Of a stretch of DNA of 20,000 nt, positions 1-6,810 are shown piece after piece. The notes below the pieces were generated by a model. It had not been told where the DNA came from, did no database searches, and was given only the letters and a program-made list of their open reading frames with translations. Each line of letters starts with the position of its first letter. The first letter of the stretch is position 1. A program made the translations under genes and the position numbers. The DNA is from Prorocentrum cordatum (taxonomy: Eukaryota; Sar; Dinophyceae; Prorocentrales; Prorocentraceae): NCBI GenBank assembly GCA_963575745.1, contig CAUYUJ010021665.1, positions 42,501 to 62,500 on the forward strand, written 5' to 3'.

Positions 1-26
1 CGTAACCCATTAGTTTTCGACAGCGT

Positions 27-297
27 TTGGCATTTGCTCATTTTCAGCCTTCCGACGGCCCGAGACGGCTCACGAGCCCCCAAAGATTACCCCAAGATCG
101 CCCAAGAGGCCTCCAAGATGGCCCCAGAACGGCCCAAGAAGCGCCCAAGACGGCCCCAAGAGAGCCCCAAGACGGCCCAAGAGGCCTCCAAGACGCCCAA
201 TGTGGCCTCCAAGACAGCCCTGGAGCACCCCAAGACGGCCCTAAGTCGGCCCAGAGAAGCCCCCAAGACGTCTTCCGACGGCGTCAGTAGGGCCAGG
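27..297 (+). repeat. Phased CCAAGA repeat block, copy 1 of a ~250-bp module
   Basis: This block is built from degenerate units of the form GGCC-CCAAGA. From position 92 the CCAAGA-type cores start at 92, 102, 113, 124, 134, 145, 156, 167, 177, 188, 197 and 209, so spacing is 9-12 bp with a mean near 10.6 bp. The whole block recurs at about 459-735 with an offset of 432 bp, including the same leading CTTCCGACGGCCCGAGACGG and even the same order of unit spacings, and again, more diverged, at 2284-2550. Frames through it are open and rich in Pro, Lys, Ala and Gln on +, but the unit is not a multiple of three, so the block is not read as coding. A tail of the same repeat continues to about 420. 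Confidence 0.9.
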
Positions 298-458
298 AGC
301 CCACCAAGACGGCCCAAGATGGCTCCAAGATGGCCCAAGACGGCCCAAGAGGCCCCCAAGAGGTCGCCAAAACGGCCCAAGGGGTCCCCAAGAGGACCTC
401 CAGTAACACCCGGAGAGGGCAAAATCACGGATTTTCAAAGGGTTTTCGAATGATGTTG
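298..458 (+). repeat. Continuation of phased CCAAGA repeat and junction
   Basis: Further degenerate CCAAGA/GGCCCAAGA units run to about 400 and then give way to a short non-repetitive junction with a TTTTCAAAGGGTTTTCG segment before the second copy of the module starts. Nothing coding is supported here. Confidence 0.7.
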
Positions 459-735
459 GCTTTGCTTCTTTCTGTTCGGCCTTCCGACGGCCCGAGACGG
501 CTCACGAGCCCCCAAAGATTACCCCAAGATCGCCCAAGAGGCCTCCAAGATGGTCCCAGAACGGCCCAAGAGGCGCCCAAGACGGCCCCAAGAGAGCCCC
601 AAGAAGGCCCAAGAGGCCTCCAAGACGCCCAATATGGCCTCCAAGACGGGCCTGGAACACCCCAAGAGGGCCCCAAGTCGGCCCAGCCAGGCCCCCAAGA
701 CGGCTTCCGACGGTGTCAGACGGGCAAAGAATACG
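459..735 (+). repeat. Phased CCAAGA repeat block, copy 2
   Basis: This is a close copy of the block at 27-297. Core starts at 524, 534, 545, 556, 566, 577, 588, 599, 609, 620 and 629 repeat the spacing pattern 10, 11, 11, 10, 11, 11, 11, 10, 11, 9 seen in copy 1. Differences are mostly single-base substitutions, so the register has been kept while the bases drifted. It ends at a TTCCGACGGTGTCAGACGGGC boundary-like segment that also closes copies 1 and 3. Confidence 0.9.
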
Positions 736-857
736 TCAAGATTGCCAAGGAGGCCCCGGAGAAGCCCCCAAAGGCTCCCAAGAGGCCCAAGGAGGCTCCC
801 AAGATGCCTCCAAGTGGCTTCGAGTAAGCCCCCAGGAGGCCCCAAGAGTACCCTCTC
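736..857 (+). repeat. Degenerate CCAAGA/GGCTCCCAAGA units
   Basis: Looser units of the same repeat continue after copy 2 with CCCAAGAGGCCCAAGGAGGC-type spacing, ending at the start of the pyrimidine tract. No gene is supported. Confidence 0.65.
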
Positions 858-985
858 CTTCTGCTCATGCTCCTTCTCCTCCTCCTCCTGCTCCTCCTGT
901 TCATCTTCCTCGTCCTCCTCCTCGTCCTCCTCTTCCTCCTCCTCCTCCTCCTCCTCTGCCTCCTCCTGGTATTCCCCGCCATCCT
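858..985 (+). repeat. Pyrimidine-rich (CTC/TCC)n tract
   Basis: An imperfect CTCCTC/TCCTCC tract of more than 100 bp links the phased repeats to module B. Similar but shorter tracts sit in the same relative place at about 1600-1622 and 2697-2722, so the tract is part of the composite repeat. Poly-Ser (+) and poly-Glu (-) open frames across it are low-complexity artefacts. Confidence 0.85.
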
Positions 986-1319
986 CCCCCACGTGTCCCC
1001 CGAAAGGTTTTCACAACGGCTAGGGGAACACTTGGTCCGATAGCTTAGCAGAGCTCTTGCCAAAACGCTCGGCCACATGGGCGACTCCAAGAGGCAAGGG
1101 GCGGAGGTGATTCGCCGTAGGCGTCTTCGATCCGCCGCCCCTGGTTGGCTTGCCTCAGGGATGCACGGCGTGCTGAACTTTAGGTAGTTGCTGGTCCTGT
1201 TAGAACTTTTTCCGGAGGTCTTCGGCCTACTGCGCCAGCAACCTGGAGAGGCGCGTCGACGTCCCAGTTCACCGGTCTTCCAAACCCCGTAGGGACCCAT
1301 TGACTTACCAGTTCGTCAG
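986..1319 (+). repeat. Module B, copy 1
   Basis: A GC-rich dispersed module that follows a pyrimidine tract and begins with GTGTCCCCCGAAAGG-TTTTCACAACGG. A recognisable core GGGGCGGAGGTGATTCGCCG lies near 1098-1117. Related copies occur at about 1621-2100 (interrupted) and 2708-2860. Copies 1 and 2 can be followed in parallel through GATCCGCCGCCCC and a diverged tail almost to the next phased block. No TIR, target duplication or coding capacity was seen, so its origin is unknown. Confidence 0.75.
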
Positions 1320-1575
1320 CCCTCCCACTCCAAACGGCCCCCAAATGGCCTCCAAGGCGCCCGATAAGGGCCCGTCGTAAACGACCCAGGGTCATTGGCC
1401 TTCCCGCTCCAAGACCGCCCTGATGGCTGAAGATGGCCTCCCAGATGCATCCACGTCGTCTAGGACGGCCCCAAGAGGGCCAACGATGGCCGCAAGATGT
1501 CTCCAAGACGGCCCAAGATGCACCCAAGCTGGCCCCACGGTAGCCCAAGACGGCCCCAAACTAGCTTTCGACAGA
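1320..1575 (+). repeat. Phased CCAAGA repeat block between module B copies
   Basis: The same phased repeat resumes. From 1471 the cores start at 1471, 1480, 1492, 1503, 1513, 1524, 1535, 1545 and 1556, again averaging about 10.6 bp. The first ~100 bp are more degenerate (CCAAATGGCCTCCAAGGCG). No coding gene is supported. Confidence 0.8.
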
Positions 1576-1620
1576 GCTCCCATGAAAGCCCGAAGAGATA
1601 TCTTCTCCTCTTCTTCTTTC

Positions 1621-1714
1621 TCCCCGACGTGTTTCCCGAAGCGTTTCCACAACGGCTCGGGGAACATCTGATCCGATAACTTGGCCCAGCTCTCGCCACA
1701 ACGCTCTGTCACAG
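1621..1714 (+). repeat. Module B, copy 2, left part
   Basis: Matches the first ~90 bp of module B (CCCGAAGCGTTTCCACAACG, GGGGAACA, TCCGATAAC, CGCCACAACGCTC). The match to copies 1 and 3 stops after CACAG at 1714 and resumes at about 1878, showing that this copy is split by about 163 bp. Confidence 0.75.
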
Positions 1715-1877
1715 AATCGTGTTTCCATCAGAAACGCTGAATAAGGAACGAGGGGGCTTTTCTGGCCACGGCGGGCCTCGGCCACGAATAGGCTCTTCAT
1801 CTAAACCAAACGAACGGCCCGAAAACTGGAGCCCCCCTTGAGCCCGAAGCGGGCGTGATTTCAGCACCTTGACTGCG
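1715..1877. other. ~163-bp segment interrupting module B copy 2
   Basis: Neither copy 1 nor copy 3 of module B has this segment; their sequence runs straight from GGCCACA(G) into GGCGNCTTCC. It starts AATCGTGTTTCCATCAGAAAC, which contains a small GTTTC-CATCA-GAAAC hairpin, and ends near CACCTTGACTGC. I see no clear terminal inverted repeats or target duplication, so insertion here or deletion in the other copies are both possible. Confidence 0.55.
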
Positions 1878-2105
1878 GGCGCTTCCAAAAGGCAGGGGGC
1901 GGCGGTGGTTCGCCGTATGCGCTTCCGATCCGCCGCCCCCACCGGCTTGCCACAGGGACGCACAGCGTGCCAAACTTGAGGTCGTGCAGATGCCCTGCGA
2001 AGGTTTCCCATGGGGTCTTGGCCGATCGAGCCAACCCTTCGGACAAGGGGGCCTCCCGTGTGACCTTCCGAACCAGGGGGGCCCGTAAAGTTTCCAGGTG
2101 GTCGG
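1878..2105 (+). repeat. Module B, copy 2, right part
   Basis: Resumes module B with GGCGCTTCCAAAAGGCAGGG, GCGGCGGTGGTTCGCCGTA and GATCCGCCGCCCC, and runs parallel to copy 1 through the CACAGGGACGCACAGCGTGC and GGGTCTTGGCC segments until the next phased repeat block begins. Open frames on the minus strand here recur because the repeat recurs, not because of a conserved gene. Confidence 0.75.
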
Positions 2106-2283
2106 CCGTACCGCTGCAGGCGGCCCCAAGATAGCCTCCAAGATGGACAAGATGAACTCCAAGACGGCTACGATGGCCTCACGAGAGCCCAAGATGGCTC
2201 AAGAGGCCCCCCAGACGGTCCAAGAGGCTTCCAAGAGGACCTCCAGGACTGTCCTAAGCGGCCAGCATCACTGGTGAACGATT
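2106..2283 (+). repeat. Phased CCAAGA repeat block
   Basis: Units such as CCTCCAAGATGG and CCCAAGATGGCTCAAGAGGC repeat at roughly helical spacing from the end of module B to the start of the third ~250-bp module copy. No gene is supported. Confidence 0.75.
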
Positions 2284-2550
2284 CTGGCGTTTGCTCATTT
2301 TCGGCACTCCGACGGCCCAAGACGGCCCCATAGGACACCAAGATGGCCCCAAGAGCGCCCCAGAGGCCTCCAGGATTGCCCCAGAACGACCCAAGAGGCC
2401 CCCAAGAAGGCCCAAGAGGGCTCAAATGCGGCCCAGGAAACCTCCAAGACGCCTAAGATGGCATCCAAAACAGTCCTGAAGCGCCCCAAGAAAGCTCCAA
2501 ATCGGCTTAGAGAAGCCCCCTAAATGGCTTCCGACGGCGTCCGACGGGCC
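2284..2550 (+). repeat. Phased CCAAGA repeat block, copy 3 (diverged)
   Basis: Aligns with copies 1 and 2 from TGGCGTTTGCTCATTTTCGG through CTTCCGACGGCGTCCGACGG. Core positions 2349, 2360, 2370, 2381, 2391, 2402, 2412, 2422, 2433 and 2444 give spacings of 10-11 bp. Sequence identity is clearly lower than between copies 1 and 2 while the spacing is preserved. Confidence 0.85.
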
Positions 2551-2707
2551 AGGAACGCCCTCAGATAACCGAAGAGCCTCCCAAGGAACCTCGAAAGGCC
2601 CCCGAGAGGCCCAAGGAAGCCATCAATGGGCCTCCAAGAGGCCCCTAAGAAGCTTCTGGGGGGCTGGAAGAGTGCCCAAAAAGCTCCCGAGAGGCCGCCT
2701 CCTCCTC
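2551..2707 (+). repeat. Degenerate CCAAGA units and short pyrimidine tract
   Basis: Units such as CCCAAGGAACCTCGAAAGGC and CCTCCAAGAGGCCCCTAAG decay into a CTCCTCCTCGTCTTC tract at about 2697-2722 that precedes module B copy 3, the same order as at 736-985. Confidence 0.65.
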
Positions 2708-2860
2708 GTCTTCTTCCCCCCCTCCCGGAAAGGTTTCCACGACGGCTGGGGGAACACATAGTCCGATGACCTGGCCTTACTCTGGCCGCAACGTTCGGCC
2801 ACAGAGGCGCTTCCAAAAGGTAGGGGGCGGCGGTGATTCGCAGTAGGCGTCCTTGATAAA
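2708..2860 (+). repeat. Module B, copy 3 (truncated)
   Basis: Contains GGAAAGGTTTCCACGACGG, GGGGGAACACATAGTCCGAT, GCCGCAACGTTCGGCCACAG, and GGGGGCGGCGGTGATTCGC. It ends soon after the GTAGGCG segment, so it lacks the 3' half present in copies 1 and 2. Confidence 0.75.
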
Positions 2861-3221
2861 CCATAAATGACATTGACGCGCACGAGTTAGCTGCAGCCGA
2901 GGTCCGAGATTTGTTTCAGCTTTCGTGTTCTCCAGATGGATTGTTCCTGGAGGTCATCGGAGATGTCCAGGAGATCCTGCAATTTCCCTGGGCTGATGAA
3001 TAATGGAATCTGCCAGGTGGATGATCCTAGAATTGTCCTGGAGACCATGGGATCTGATTGGAATTCGGTCTGCTGGTGTGCTAAGTCCAGGCGAGCAGTG
3101 TCCTGGTTGTGGGGGCAGTGGGAGTTTCTGCTCTTCGCGCTGCGCAGGAACCTGTGAGATCGCTGAGCGGGGAAGGGCGAGCGACAGGCATATGCCTGGA
3201 TGAGGGAAGGCGAACAGCAGA
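2861..3221. other. No gene recognised
   Basis: This is unique-looking sequence with lower GC than its neighbours and scattered CCTGGAG/TCCAGGAG words (for example around 2945-2980 and 3035-3045). Open frames occur on both strands, but none shows consistent G/C-ending codons or a recognisable motif. Confidence 0.5.
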
Positions 3222-3414
3222 GGAAGAGCAAATGGTATAAGCATAAGCGTTCGACAGTCCGAGCGGATTTCTTGGATTTACGCTGGACCCTCCGCCCTGG
3301 CTCGCGGAGCGCACCAGGGGCGGCGCCAGAGGCACCGCCAGGGGGGCCCAGCACATATCCAAGAAATCCACGGGGACCGTCGAAGGTTTATGCTTATGCC
3401 GTTGGTCCTTCTTC
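3222..3414. mobile_element. Diverged copy A of the foldback/MITE family
   Basis: Left arm GGATTTCTTGGATTTACGCTGG and the reverse complement of the right arm (from 3414 leftwards, including GGATTTCTTGGATATGTGC) pair with each other, and both match the terminal inverted repeats of the element at 5981-6179. The centre keeps the two stem-loops in order: CTCGC-GGA-GCGCACC and GGCGGCGCC-AGA-GGCACCGCC, with mismatches absent from copy B. The outermost ends are diverged and no target duplication could be defined. There is no coding capacity; it would be mobilised in trans if at all. Confidence 0.75.
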
Positions 3415-3463
3415 GCGAGAGGTGGGGCGAGTCGACAACACAGGAAGACGCTGCTCGCACGCA

Positions 3464-4342
3464 TTAGCTCCCTGATGTCCTCGCGTGTCTCTTGAGTCTG
3501 CGGTGGGCCCTGAGCAGGCGGCGCTGGAGGCGCCGCAGGGGGGAGAGGGGGAACGAGCGCCGTTTCAAGAGATCCGCGCGGGCCTCCTCGCAAGCAAGCG
3601 GCGGCAAAAGAAAAACACCGATACAGCTACTCCACGGACCTCGCCTGGGATGCCTTCTGACTACTACCTCGATGCGAATCCAACTCTTGGAGGCGAGGAC
3701 CCCCCCCCAGGAAGCTCCAAAACGGCGGCAACGAGGGAGTGGTGCCGTCATCGGTACAGTCGGACCTAGGCCAGAACAACCAACATGCCTCAAGAACATG
3801 AGACCCTCCGACAGCCTAGCCACACAGAACATCCAAGGGCACCCTCTCCAGGGTGCACCAGCACATCCAACAGAACACGAAAAACAATACAACACCCTCC
3901 CCGAACCGATCTTATACCTCGGTCCGGCTGTACGTTTTTCTCGGCTGGTCTCAGCGCAGTTCGGTTTAAATCCTCCAAGCACGGTGCCATTGACATGCCC
4001 GCTGCCCGTGCAGATCTTGTCGCGGGTGCGGTGCTCACGGAAGAAACTTGCTTTATCGGCGAGTAGCATCCCCTCCACCAATCCTGGGGACAGACTGGCA
4101 CCCTTACTGCTTATCCCCAGACCTGTCCAGTGATACGTTCGGACGACCATGATATCGAGGCGAAGCCGACCGTGGCAACGCGGGAGGACGAGCGGTAGTG
4201 GTATCTCCTCCCCTTCTGACGTCCCTACGAGACCTGCACCCAGGCGCCGTACCATGTCAGGACTCCCTTCAGGCCCCACTCCAACGCGGTGCGGTGCAGA
4301 GTTGATCGGCTCAAAGAGCCGAAGCAAAATACACTGTGCCAT
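3464..4342 (-). CDS. Long open frame of doubtful coding status
   Basis: A 292-codon open frame begins with ATG at 4340-4342 and ends at 3464. Its last third lies inside foldback copy C, so at least that part is read-through of a repeat. The upstream part (about 3600-4342) has no repeat and no recognisable domain, signal peptide or membrane segment. GC-rich DNA gives long chance frames, and + strand frames over the same bases are also open for up to 213 codons. I list it only because nothing else accounts for 3593-4342. I would not call it a gene without transcript evidence. Confidence 0.12.
   Translation of the reverse strand: MAQCILLRLFEPINSAPHRVGVGPEGSPDMVRRLGAGLVGTSEGEEIPLPLVLPRCHGRLRLDIMVVRTYHWTGLGISSKGASLSPGLVEGMLLADKASFFREHRTRDKICTGSGHVNGTVLGGFKPNCAETSREKRTAGPRYKIGSGRVLYCFSCSVGCAGAPWRGCPWMFCVARLSEGLMFLRHVGCSGLGPTVPMTAPLPRCRRFGASWGGVLASKSWIRIEVVVRRHPRRGPWSSCIGVFLLPPLACEEARADLLKRRSFPLSPLRRLQRRLLRAHRRLKRHARTSGS
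3466..3592. mobile_element. Diverged partial copy C of the foldback/MITE family
   Basis: Left arm TCCTCGCGTGTCTCTTGAG and the right arm GATCCGCGCGGGCCTCCTCG pair imperfectly and resemble the family arms. A central GCGGCGC-TGGA-GGCGCCGC stem-loop matches the second hairpin of copy B. It lies only about 50 bp from copy A, so nesting or tandem insertion is possible. This is the weakest of the four copies. Confidence 0.5.
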
Positions 4343-4594
4343 TCCTGGAGCGAGGATTCACGACGCCTCGGGAGATGCCCAACAAGAAAGATGATCCAAA
4401 TCCGACAGCGGCCGCTGTTGTGCAGGCGACCGGCCTTCTGTCTCAAATTGACAACGTCCGCAGCGACACCGACAGCGAGCCCCCGTCAAAATAAACAGGA
4501 ATTGCTGGCGGCCTTCGTACCCATTCCTTCCGTACCTATTTCTGCAGGCCTCCCATGTGGGGTCGGAGTGGATGGGGTCGGGGGATCGCGCCGC

Positions 4595-4668
4595 ATCGAC
4601 GATACATCGGCGATGCGTTGGCGATGCATTGCCGACGTCGGCGATGCACGGGCGACGTTGACGTGAGG
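4595..4668 (+). repeat. Short ~11-12 bp tandem repeat (CGGCGATGC)
   Basis: Degenerate units TCGGCGATGCGT, TGGCGATGCAT, TGCCGACG, TCGGCGATGCAC and GGGCGACGTTG follow one another. The array is short and lies about 130 bp before the CA array. Confidence 0.6.
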
Positions 4669-4794
4669 AAATTCGAGATCCACATCGAGCCGCATAGCGG
4701 TCCTTCGGTCTTTCGACCCCATTTGAGAGGCCTAGAAGTTCGTTCCTCCCGAGTTATGGCAAAATCTCCGCCTCGGAGCGACATGACCTGGACG

Positions 4795-5042
<248 letters not shown>

Positions 5043-5338
5043 TAGTTGGTGGGGAGCGGCTCGTTGTTCTGGGGCGTCTTGGGCGGTGTCTTGGAGGGGG
5101 GCCCTTGTGGCCGCCTCTGTCGCCCGCCTGTTGGCCCTCTTGTCGTGGCGCGTCTGCTACGGGGCTCCTGGGTGGGTCGGGCCAAATCCGCGGGGGTGGA
5201 GCGTGGTCTTCCCGAGATCCCTGCGGGGTCTCGGATGGGGCACGCTTCTGTCGGTGCCCTGTCTTGGGTCCTCGTCGCCACGGCGGGGCCCCGGGGGCTT
5301 CATGCGGCTGGGGATTCCGCTGCAGGTAGGTGGCTGTC
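5043..5338. other. No gene recognised (G/T/C-rich spacer)
   Basis: GC-rich sequence between the CA array and foldback copy D. Open frames on both strands run into the CA repeat and have no recognisable motif. Confidence 0.5.
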
Positions 5339-5407
5339 AAGGGAACAAACAATGACATGGACATAACTTCTCTGAGGTCCGCGCGGATGTCTTGGATCGG
5401 CGCTGAA
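5339..5407. mobile_element. Partial copy D of the foldback/MITE family (one arm)
   Basis: Matches the outer arm of the element at 5981: GGGAACAAACAATGACAT, then GAGGTCCGCGCGGATGTC and TTGGATCGGCGCTGA. The match stops at about 5407 and neither the central hairpins nor the second arm were found downstream, so this is a half element. The arm also provides the minus-strand start MSLFVPL, shared with copy B because it is the same repeat. Confidence 0.75.
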
Positions 5408-5701
5408 CGCCCATCCGACCACGTACACACCCACCACGAAGGCCTGCCACGAACTGTTCTTGGAACAACAAAATATTCGAACCAACGAATACACGTTCAT
5501 AGAACAGAAAGCCGACGTGCAACCATAATACAACGAAACGGTCTCAAACAGAAGTGTCAAAAAAACACCGTCGTGCAAATCAAGAGACAAAGTTTAGAAT
5601 ACCGCTGGGCGGGCCTATAGGCAAGCGGGGACGCCTCGCCACTGCTTGATGGCTGACAAGGCTCGAAACCACACCGACTCACACACACAAGCACACGTAG
5701 A
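5408..5701. other. No gene recognised
   Basis: AT-richer sequence with short open frames on both strands. A minus-strand match to GGTTCGAAT at 5475-5483 resembles a tRNA B box, but the flanks do not form a T stem, so it is not called. Confidence 0.45.
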
Positions 5702-5776
5702 GGGCCACATGCGAACCCTACCCCACCCTCCCCCTCAGAAATCGTGGAGGGTAGGGGTAGGGTTCGCATGTGGCCC
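5702..5776. repeat. Foldback hairpin, ~30-bp arms, 14-nt loop
   Basis: Left arm 5702-5731 starts GGGCCACATGCGAACCCTAC and right arm 5746-5776 ends GGGTTCGCATGTGGCCC. They pair along their whole length with a single one-base bulge (an extra A in the right arm near 5752). The loop is 5732-5745. Interrupted CA/ACAC-rich sequence lies on both sides. It is unrelated in sequence to the foldback family at 5981. It could be a minute inverted-repeat element or a structured-RNA precursor; transcription cannot be judged. Confidence 0.85.
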
Positions 5777-5824
5777 CCTAACGCAGTACACAGCACACAC
5801 AAACACACACCAACAACAAAAAAA

Positions 5825-5962
5825 GCCTTCAGGCGCGCCGCCCGCGTCCGCCGCGAGCCGGACGGCGAGCGCCGCGGCGAGCCGCAGGGCGCCGGAGCGG
5901 AGCTGGGCGTAGGACAGGCGCGCGGGCAGCACCTGGCGCGCGAGGCCGCCGGTGGCAGGCAT
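5825..5962 (-). pseudogene. Possible AMP-binding (adenylation) domain fragment
   Basis: The minus strand reads 46 codons from an ATG at 5960-5962, with almost only G/C-ending codons. The core LSYAQLRSGALRLAAALAVR resembles the early segment of adenylate-forming enzymes (acyl-CoA synthetases and NRPS adenylation domains), where 'LTYAEL..RA.RLA..L' precedes a basic/Gly segment. Here LAADAGGAPEG follows in the expected place. The similarity ends abruptly at PEG-F, where a T-rich, then GT-repeat sequence begins, so this is one exon or a broken remnant. The catalytic motifs (P-loop-like, Y-G-x-T, G-D) are absent. An upstream in-frame start lies within the adjacent foldback element and is probably irrelevant. 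Family assignment rests on pattern memory only. Confidence 0.35.
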
Positions 5963-5980
5963 GCCTCTCCACAGTGCTAT

Positions 5981-6179
5981 TAGGGGAACAAAAAGTGACA
6001 TAAACAGAAAAACTCGGAGGGCCGCGCGGATTTCTCGGATCGGCGCTGGACCCCCCTCCCTGGCGCGCGGAGCGCGCCAGGGGCGGCGCCGGAGGCGCCG
6101 CCGGGGGGCCCCAGCGCCGATCTGAGAAATCCGCGCGGACCTCCGAGTTTTTATGTTTATGCCACTTTTTGTTCCCCTA
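5981..6179. mobile_element. Complete MITE-like foldback element (copy B), 199 bp
   Basis: The terminal inverted repeats are 69 bp (5981-6049 and 6111-6179) and agree at 65 of 69 positions; both ends read TAGGGGAACAAAAAGTG inward. The flanking pentamer GCTAT is duplicated at 5976-5980 and 6180-6184, which fits a 5-bp target-site duplication. Because the termini begin with TA, a TA duplication with GGGGAACA ends is also formally possible but leaves the GCTAT repeat unexplained. The centre holds two consecutive stem-loops, both with a GGA triloop: 6058-6082 (11-bp arms) and 6082-6102 (9-bp arms). There is no transposase. Copies A, C and D in this window are relatives. Confidence 0.9.
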
Positions 6180-6184
6180 GCTAT

Positions 6185-6810
6185 GCCACCTAGTCTCTGC
6201 TAGGATGGGTCTGCATTAAGCTGCGGAAGGCCATCAGGGAGTCCGGAAAGTGAGGTAGCTCCCCGCGGTGGCGGGTCCGAGCGAGGCGGCGGGGGGTGAG
6301 GGCAATGTCCGAGACTTGCAAGCACATGCGGCGGGTTCCAGAAACCCGGAAACCCAACAGGCTGCCATCTCTTGGGGGGCGCACCATTTACTTCCGCCGG
6401 CTTTCGCCGGCCTTTACTTCCGCCAGCTTCCGTCGACCTTCCACCGCCTTGCGCCGAGGAAGACCCTCGACTGCAACGACCTTTCTGGAGCGCGCCAGGT
6501 CGAGGACCGAAGTTTCGAGGGTCGACATTCGTCGAGGGCATAGGCTCAGGGACTCGAGGTCCGAGGATCGAGGTTCGCTTTTCTGGAGTCTGCAGTCGAT
6601 CGCCCATGGGCGCCCTCGTGGCCACGGCTGGATTCGTCTCGAGATTCTGGCCAGAACTGACCCCAGGAGGGTCCAGGGATCGACTCTTGACCCAAATCAG
6701 GAACTCGAAGCTTCGAGGTTCACGATTTTCAAATGTATTCGGCGCTTCTCGGCGGCTTTCTGGCCTCGGGGTGCTCTACAGCGGCTGCGCCTCGCCGAGG
6801 GCGTTTCAGG
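6185..6810. other. No gene recognised (GC-rich spacer)
   Basis: GC-rich sequence with overlapping open frames on both strands, none convincing. Short word repeats occur, such as CTTCCGCCGGC/CTTTCGCCGGCC around 6390-6425 and TCGAGG/TCGAGGTCC words at 6500-6570. No RNA gene or conserved motif was seen. Confidence 0.5.

Noticed and set aside
27-1023. Pro/Lys/Ala/Gln-rich + frames (up to 165 codons) and Leu/Gly/Trp-rich minus frames across the CCAAGA blocks
   Set aside because: The repeat period averages about 10.6 bp, not a multiple of three, and the copies do not conserve one frame.
2189-2210. CCCAAGATGGCTCAAGAGGC resembles the 3' part of the dinoflagellate spliced leader (GGCTCAAG)
   Set aside because: The match is limited to eight bases and arises from the CCAAGATGGC repeat itself; there is no donor GT or flanking leader sequence.
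3960-3985. CGGTTTAAATCC resembling a tRNA T arm
   Set aside because: The stems do not pair and no matching upstream A box or anticodon arm is present.
5475-5483. Minus-strand GGTTCGAAT resembling a tRNA B box
   Set aside because: Flanking bases cannot form the T stem, and no A box or acceptor stem is found at a suitable distance.
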